A stretch of 64,000 nucleotides of DNA from the NCBI GenBank assembly GCA_964619315.1, contig CAZUEH010000003.1, positions 1 to 64,000 of the forward strand. The letters run 5' to 3'. Within the stretch, counting starts at the first letter, position 1. Every line of letters begins with the position of its first letter. Position numbers and translations under genes: made by a program. Origin of the DNA: Fimisoma sp964619315 (GTDB lineage: Bacteria; Bacillota; Clostridia; Peptostreptococcales; Anaerovoracaceae). The notes beneath the pieces are model-generated. The model ran no database searches, had not been told where the DNA came from, and saw only the letters and a program-made list of their open reading frames with translations. Positions 59,900-64,000 of the stretch are shown one piece after another.

Positions 59900-60966
59900 T
59901 TTTTTTCGAACTTCAAATTGTCATCTGACATGGTTATCTTGCCATTAACATCTACAAGTATCCCCTCGACCCCCTCTTTGCTTCTTAGAAGCTCAATGGC
60001 CTTTTCGCTGCCGAGAGTTAGACATGTGGTGCTAAGGCCGTCACAATCCACCGAATGACCTTTGGGGGCTATTATAGTCACTGACACCAAATCGGTTTCA
60101 AACGGATAGCCTGTTTTGGGATTGAGGACATGATGATATCTTTTTTCGTCAATCTCAAAATACCTTTCATATGTCCCTGAAGTAACAACAGTTTTATCCT
60201 CACAAGCCAAGACACCTAAAAGCTCCGTACCGCTCTCTTCAAACGGATCCCGTATGCCTATAGAAAACTCTGTGCCACTACTATTATCAAGAGCTTTGCC
60301 CTTTTGGCCTATTACAACGATATTTCCGCCAAGGGATACGACGCCACTAGTTACTCCCTGTGACTCCAAGTAATCAGCCACTCTATCGGCAACATAGCCT
60401 TTGGCAATTCCTCCTAGGTCTATCTCCGCCTCTGGATCAAGAAGTTTTACTGTATTCCCCTCTATTACGACCTCTTTATAATTCACATGACTTACGGCTT
60501 CGGCGATAGCTTTTTCATCAGGCACTTGACCAGCTTCTTTATCGGCTCCGCTAAAATCCCATAGCTTAGTTACTTCTCCTATGGTTATATCAAAAGCACC
60601 TTGTGAAATGTCTCCATATTCGATTCCCTTTTGTATGACCTCAATAGTGGATTCGTCAACTTCTACTGCCTGTCCTCCTGCGTTATTGATGTTATAAACA
60701 TCACTCCCAACGATAGTCTTGCTTAAAAGCTTCTCATACTCATCGCATAGTCTATAGGAATCGGTAATGAGGCTTATGGCTCTTTGTTCCTGCTCTTTCT
60801 TACTCATTTCTTCTACCCCAGACATGGAGTAAATAGTTATCCTACAAGACGTGTCCATGTGAAAACTGGTTTTCTCCACACCAAGATTATTCCCTTGGGA
60901 ATTGCAACCAAGCTGTGGTATAATCAGTATTGTAATTAATGCAAGCAATGTGAAAATCTTTTTCAT
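59896..60966 (-). CDS. apbE: FAD:protein FMN transferase ApbE (lipoprotein)
   Basis: Attaches FMN covalently to threonine of extracytoplasmic flavoproteins. The 356-aa protein has a lipoprotein signal (ILIIPQLGC, Cys21) and ApbE motifs HMDTSCRITIYSM, DLGGIAKGYVADRVADYL and TGYPFETDLVSVTI. Its stop overlaps the stop of the MocR gene by four bases on the opposite strand. It is divergent from the NusG_II gene and forms with it and the Gx-type gene a group reminiscent of flavin-based electron transfer loci. Confidence 0.95.
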   Translation of the reverse strand: MKKIFTLLALITILIIPQLGCNSQGNNLGVEKTSFHMDTSCRITIYSMSGVEEMSKKEQEQRAISLITDSYRLCDEYEKLLSKTIVGSDVYNINNAGGQAVEVDESTIEVIQKGIEYGDISQGAFDITIGEVTKLWDFSGADKEAGQVPDEKAIAEAVSHVNYKEVVIEGNTVKLLDPEAEIDLGGIAKGYVADRVADYLESQGVTSGVVSLGGNIVVIGQKGKALDNSSGTEFSIGIRDPFEESGTELLGVLACEDKTVVTSGTYERYFEIDEKRYHHVLNPKTGYPFETDLVSVTIIAPKGHSVDCDGLSTTCLTLGSEKAIELLRSKEGVEGILVDVNGKITMSDDNLKFEKN

Positions 60967-60993
60967 ATTTTACCTTTCCAGTTGGAGTTTATT

Positions 60994-61362
60994 ATGATTA
61001 AAAAAGCAGATATCGCTCTTTTCTTTATAATTTTAATATTTGGTCTCGCTATTTCTTGGTTATCATTGAACAGCAATGCCGATGGTGACAAAGTTGTCGT
61101 TTCTGTTGCTAACAAGGTTTATGGTATCTACGATATAAACGAAGATCAAACCATTAAAGTTTCCCAAGAGGGACACCAAAATAATATTACCATAAAAGAC
61201 GGCGTAGTTTCAATTACTTATTCTGATTGCAAAAACCAAGTCTGTGTTGAAACTCATTCTATTTCCCAAACCAAAGATTCCATAGTATGTCTACCTAACA
61301 AGGTCATGGTGGAAATCGTCTCGGAAAACCAAGGAGGTGATATCGATGTCATCTCAGGATAA
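60994..61362 (+). CDS. NusG domain II-containing membrane-anchored protein
   Basis: A 122-aa protein with one N-terminal membrane segment (ADIALFFIILIFGLAISWLSL) and an extracytoplasmic NusG_II-type beta domain (PF07009) including YSDCKNQVCVETHSIS and IVCLPNKVMVEI. The three cysteines in CKNQVC and VCLPN are conserved in this family. The ATG at 60994 is preferred over an upstream TTG because GGAG is six bases before it. The next gene starts inside its 3' end. Confidence 0.88.
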   Translation: MIKKADIALFFIILIFGLAISWLSLNSNADGDKVVVSVANKVYGIYDINEDQTIKVSQEGHQNNITIKDGVVSITYSDCKNQVCVETHSISQTKDSIVCLPNKVMVEIVSENQGGDIDVISG

Positions 61363-61876
61363 GAGTCGCGCTTCTTATGCCTTACTCACAAAAAAATTGG
61401 CCCTAAGTGCAATCTTGGCGGCAATGGCCATGATACTTTCATATATAGAAGCTCTAATCCCACTGCCAGTTCCAATTCCTGGCGTTAAGCTTGGCCTTGC
61501 AAACCTGATTATTATAATTGCCATATACAAATTAGGCTTCAAATACGCTTTCGTTATAAACTGCGTGAGAATTTTTACGGCAGGATTACTGTTTACTGGA
61601 GTATTTGGAATAATGTACTCTTTGGCAGGCGGCGTGTTGAGTATAATAATCATGTATCTACTCTACCGAACAAATCTGTTTAGCATGGTAGGTATAAGCA
61701 TGGCGGGAGGCGTCGCCCATAACCTTGGGCAATTGATTACAGCCTGCCTCATTATGTCTAATATAAAGTTGATGTCGTATTTTTCCATACTATTGTTCTC
61801 AGGAATGATAAGCGGAATTTTGATAGGTATTGTTGCGTGGCTTGTCAATGGCAAGCTCCCACACTTGAAGGTATAA
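61346..61876 (+). CDS. Gx-type transporter / heptaprenyl-diphosphate synthase component I-like
   Basis: A 176-aa membrane protein with about five spans and SYIEALIPLPVPIPGVKLGLANLI, the hallmark of PF07456. The family is annotated as heptaprenyl-diphosphate synthase component I or as Gx transporter; an ECF-like fold is likely. It overlaps the NusG_II gene by 17 bases; AAGGAGG precedes the ATG at 61346 (a GTG at 61337 is inside that site). The NusG_II plus Gx pair corresponds to genes known in extracellular electron transfer loci of Gram-positives (eetA/eetB). Confidence 0.85.
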   Translation: MSSQDKSRASYALLTKKLALSAILAAMAMILSYIEALIPLPVPIPGVKLGLANLIIIIAIYKLGFKYAFVINCVRIFTAGLLFTGVFGIMYSLAGGVLSIIIMYLLYRTNLFSMVGISMAGGVAHNLGQLITACLIMSNIKLMSYFSILLFSGMISGILIGIVAWLVNGKLPHLKV

Positions 61877-61879
61877 ATT

Positions 61880-62701
61880 ATGAATATTAAAAAAGTCTGG
61901 GCCATATATTTTAGCCCCACCGGCACTACACAAAAAGTTGTGTCTACTTTGGCAGAAGAATTGGCGAAAAGCCTAACTGTAGAGATAGATTATTATGATT
62001 TTACCTTGCCCCAAGCAAGGAAGAATTTTGCTCCAATTGCAAAGGAGGACCTTGTCGTCTTCGGCACTCCAACATATGCTGGCCGTGTTCCCAATGTACT
62101 GCTAAAATATTTGGAAACAATTAAAGGCAATGGTGCTTTAGCAATTCCAGTCGCTACTTTTGGAAATAGAGCTTTTGACAACTCTCTCATAGAGCTTCGT
62201 GATATATTGGAAAATGGCGATTTTCATACAATCGCTGCTGCCGCAGTTTCATGCGAACACTCTTTTTCATACGAGTTAGGCGCAGGAAAGCCTGACAGCA
62301 CTGACATATCACAAATCATCGACTTCGCCAAAAAGGTGTCAGTCAAAATTACTACATCAAACTCCATAGATACTACCGTCACCGTTGATGGCATTCCAGA
62401 AACCTACGGCGGATATTACAAACCACAAGACCGCAACGGCACTCACATCGATATTCGCAAAGTCACGCCTAAAGTGTCCGATGCTTGTACTAAATGCGGC
62501 GTGTGTGCACAGGTTTGTCCAATGGGCTCAATTGACCCTACTGACGTCTCACAAATGCGAGGAATCTGTATAAAGTGCGGTGCTTGTTTCAAAAAATGCC
62601 CAATCCACGCTAGATATTTTGACGACGAAGGATACTTGTATCACAAAACCGAGTTGGAAGAGTTGTACGCTAGAAGAGCAAAAAATTCATTCTTTATATG
62701 A
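61880..62701 (+). CDS. EFR1-type flavodoxin-ferredoxin protein (2)
   Basis: A 273-aa protein with an N-terminal flavodoxin-like domain (YFSPTGTTQKVVSTLAEEL, FGTPTYAGRVPNVLLKYL) and a C-terminal pair of [4Fe-4S] sites, CTKCGVCAQVCP and CIKCGACFKKCP. It is the second member of the family in this window. It begins four bases after the Gx gene stop and is probably the last gene of that operon, an electron carrier for the group. Confidence 0.9.
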   Translation: MNIKKVWAIYFSPTGTTQKVVSTLAEELAKSLTVEIDYYDFTLPQARKNFAPIAKEDLVVFGTPTYAGRVPNVLLKYLETIKGNGALAIPVATFGNRAFDNSLIELRDILENGDFHTIAAAAVSCEHSFSYELGAGKPDSTDISQIIDFAKKVSVKITTSNSIDTTVTVDGIPETYGGYYKPQDRNGTHIDIRKVTPKVSDACTKCGVCAQVCPMGSIDPTDVSQMRGICIKCGACFKKCPIHARYFDDEGYLYHKTELEELYARRAKNSFFI

Positions 62702-62743
62702 TAGCACTGTAATGAAACGCTTTTGATGGGTGTCGTAGTACAC

Positions 62744-62781
62744 AAGAAGGGGTAAGTTTCTAGTGAAACCTACCCCTTCTT
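62744..62781. terminator. Long hairpin at the start of the methyltransferase remnant
   Basis: AAGAAGGGGTA-A-GTTTC pairs with GAAAC-C-TACCCCTTCTT (62744-62760 and 62765-62781), 16 of 17 positions. No long T run follows, but it may end transcription of the EFR1 gene. It overlaps the first codons of the remnant frame. Confidence 0.55.
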
Positions 62782-63203
62782 CATTGCGCGATATGCTCGA
62801 GCCAAATGTTGATGCACAATATTATTTGGATGAGCAACTAGAAAAATGGCAATATCTCAAAGGCTCAAAGAAGATTTTGCGAACAAGCAAATCTGGCCAT
62901 GAATATATTTTCTCAGAAGGCGCAATTGCCTTTCCTGACCCAATTAATCTTCCGGCAAGAACTATGCTCACTTCGGAATCCTCTGTTAATCGCAGTACTC
63001 ACGTGATTTGCGACCCGCAAACCAATCGTTATCGGCTTATCACACCTGTCGAAGCGGAACGCATCCAAGGTTTTGATGATAATTGGACGAACACAGGAAT
63101 GCCACAAAAATTTCGTTATTTCTGCATGGGGAATGCTTTAGTCGTTCCCATGGTGACGCGCATGGGCGCAAGTCTAAACGAAATATTTGAAAATGAACTC
63201 TAA
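62763..63203 (+). pseudogene. C5-cytosine DNA methyltransferase, 3' remnant
   Basis: A 146-codon frame that resembles only the C-terminal third of a Dcm-type C5 methyltransferase: SSLRDMLEPNVDAQYYLDEQ, then motif IX/X sequence RLITPVEAERIQGFDDNW and GNALVVPMV. The SAM-binding motif I, the catalytic PC loop (IV) and the ENV motif (VI) are missing, so the protein cannot methylate. There is no convincing ribosome binding site before the GTG, which lies inside a hairpin. It is most likely the remnant of a lost restriction or phage methylase gene. Confidence 0.8.
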
Positions 63204-63334
63204 TACATACTAGGGAAAGTGGTCTTTAACCGAAATTCAAACGATTTTGAAGCGGGAGTTTCTAGCGCCCTTGCCTTGTGGCTTGGAACTGTATGAGACC
63301 GTTCCGATTAGTGGCAACAGTATATTTGAAAATC

Positions 63335-63376
63335 AAAAGAGATTACCAATAAAGGTAATCTCTTATTTTTATTTTT
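63335..63376. terminator. Bidirectional terminator, 63.35 kb
   Basis: AAGAGATTACC/GGTAATCTCTT stem (63337-63347 and 63354-63364) with T-rich tail; serves the repeat protein on the minus strand. Confidence 0.88.
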
Positions 63377-63788
63377 CTCTAAATGCTGCAACAATTATGC
63401 GGCTTGCCCCGTGTTGGTCACTCCAAATTGCATCTCTTGAAAGTCTGTCTCCAATTTCATTATACCAACCTTCAAACTCATATCCCTCTTCTGCTGTAGC
63501 GTGGTATTCCTGAACGTTAGAAGATAGCTTCAATCCAACATACCCACCTTTGCCCGCTTCTATGCGAAGAGGAAACTTGCAGTATCCGTCCGGTGCTAAA
63601 GCATTTATACACTTCAATGGATTGCCAGTGCAGTCCAATATCTCTATCATCTTGTTCTCACTGATATCCAATTCTGTCATCATATTATTTTGAATGTAAA
63701 GCTCTGTTAAGTTCTCGCCCCTTGTGACATTGAGCTTCGCTATGTTTTTATTGCTCATGTCTAGGACTTCTCTTTTTATATTTTCCAT
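63369..63788 (-). CDS. Small leucine-rich-repeat-like protein with Listeria-Bacteroides-type repeat
   Basis: A 139-aa protein with no signal peptide. The first ~60 residues carry LRR-like units (AKLNVTRGENLTELYIQNN, MTELDISENKMIEILDCTGN, leucine-spaced) and the C-terminal part contains EGYEFEGWYNEIGDRLS, the GYxFxGWY hallmark of the Listeria-Bacteroides (Flg_new) repeat seen in surface proteins. The lack of a secretion signal is odd for such repeats. AAAGGAGG precedes the ATG. It follows the cold-shock gene on the same strand; function unknown. Confidence 0.75.
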   Translation of the reverse strand: MENIKREVLDMSNKNIAKLNVTRGENLTELYIQNNMMTELDISENKMIEILDCTGNPLKCINALAPDGYCKFPLRIEAGKGGYVGLKLSSNVQEYHATAEEGYEFEGWYNEIGDRLSRDAIWSDQHGASRIIVAAFREK

Positions 63789-63805
63789 AGATTCCTCCTT
63801 TATTG

Positions 63806-63840
63806 CAAAATTAAAAGAAGGCGCATTCTCTTCGAAACGC
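63806..63840 (-). terminator. Possible terminator of the cold-shock gene
   Basis: Imperfect GAAGG-GAGGCGTTTC / GAATGCGCC-TTC type hairpin followed on the minus strand by TTTTAATTTT, 23 bases after the cold-shock stop. Confidence 0.5.
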
Positions 63841-63862
63841 CTCCCTTCAAAGTCTTTTTTGA

Positions 63863-64000
63863 TTAAGCTAAATTAACATTAATTGCTCTCATTTTTTCGC
63901 TGTTTTTTGGATCAGCTTCTAAATCAAAAGTAACCTTTTGGCCTTCGGCTAAAGTTTTGTATCCTTCTGTCTGAATTGCTGAGAAGTGAACGAAAACGTC
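63863..64000 (-). CDS. Cold-shock protein, C-terminal part (cut by window edge)
   Basis: The frame enters from the right edge and ends at TAA 63865-63863, giving the last 45 residues. DVFVHFSAIQTEGYKTLAEG followed by QKVTFDLE is the CspA-family OB fold, including the RNP2 motif VFVHF. These proteins bind RNA and act as chaperones for transcripts. The 5' part and promoter are outside the window. Confidence 0.93.
   Translation of the reverse strand, partial: DVFVHFSAIQTEGYKTLAEGQKVTFDLEADPKNSEKMRAINVNLA

Noticed and set aside
63207..63330. Second methyltransferase or phage gene fragment
   Set aside because: Translated pieces hint at a decayed gene but no family can be supported, so it is mentioned only as part of the remnant.

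Overview
The window looks like a chromosome segment from a low-GC, strictly anaerobic, amino-acid-fermenting Firmicute of class Clostridia. A family such as Anaerovoracaceae would fit, but that is inference. The evidence is a near-complete lysine fermentation cluster with B12- and radical-SAM aminomutases, a 2Fe superoxide reductase, two flavodoxin-ferredoxin (EFR1-type) proteins, a clostridial-type thiolase, a SAM-I riboswitch ahead of metK, strong AGGAGG ribosome binding sites and intrinsic terminators after most operons. Most genes lie on the minus strand, so the window probably sits on one replication arm and does not contain the origin. No rRNA, tRNA, CRISPR array, insertion sequence or complete prophage was seen. 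The only likely mobile trace is a 3' remnant of a C5 cytosine methyltransferase near 63 kb.

Layout. 0-9.2 kb: one long minus-strand operon (aspartokinase, cytidylate-kinase-like, small membrane protein, metG, tatD, tilS, ftsH, a PucR-type regulator cut by the window edge) from a good promoter at 9135-9163. 9.2-18 kb: an orphan ECF S-component, a DUF3842 pair, deoC with a small membrane protein, metK under its SAM riboswitch, an unrecognised 426-aa protein, an AT-rich gap with three perfect DnaA boxes, an AlaX-type editing protein and a G5/3D cell-wall protein. 18-31.6 kb: an AspT-family transporter and the lysine fermentation cluster. 31.6-38 kb: rluB, a lipoprotein, scpAB with mtnA, a DMT transporter and a J-domain-like protein, then a gap with two 55-nt direct repeats. 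38-50 kb: PhzF, superoxide reductase, an EF-G-like GTPase fused to a NYN nuclease domain, a permease-ATPase fusion with its binding protein and a TM1266-type protein behind a switch-like leader, then wecA-like, dCMP deaminase, truA, yhbY, prepilin peptidase and glnS. 50-64 kb: VanY-like peptidase, thiolase, surE, sirtuin, patatin, a MocR/ECF divergent pair, an ApbE/NusG_II/Gx/EFR1 group, the methyltransferase remnant, a repeat protein and the end of a cold-shock gene.

The most striking part is the control of lysine fermentation. kdd-kamA-kamB-kamC-kamD-kamE-atoD-atoA run as one minus-strand operon and kal runs the other way. Between kdd and kal sits a sigma-54 activator whose N-terminal ~350 residues are a homologue of the pathway enzyme Kdd (3,5-diaminohexanoate dehydrogenase) with a degraded nucleotide-binding loop. 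A degenerate copy of a pathway enzyme thus appears to have become the sensor. Near-perfect -24/-12 sigma-54 promoters precede both kdd (28805-28820) and kal (31149-31164). A shared palindrome GAACCTAAAWCGGTTC occurs once on each side of the regulator gene. Together they form a self-contained regulatory circuit readable from sequence alone. The 3-keto-5-aminohexanoate cleavage gene (kce), usually in this cluster, is not in the window.
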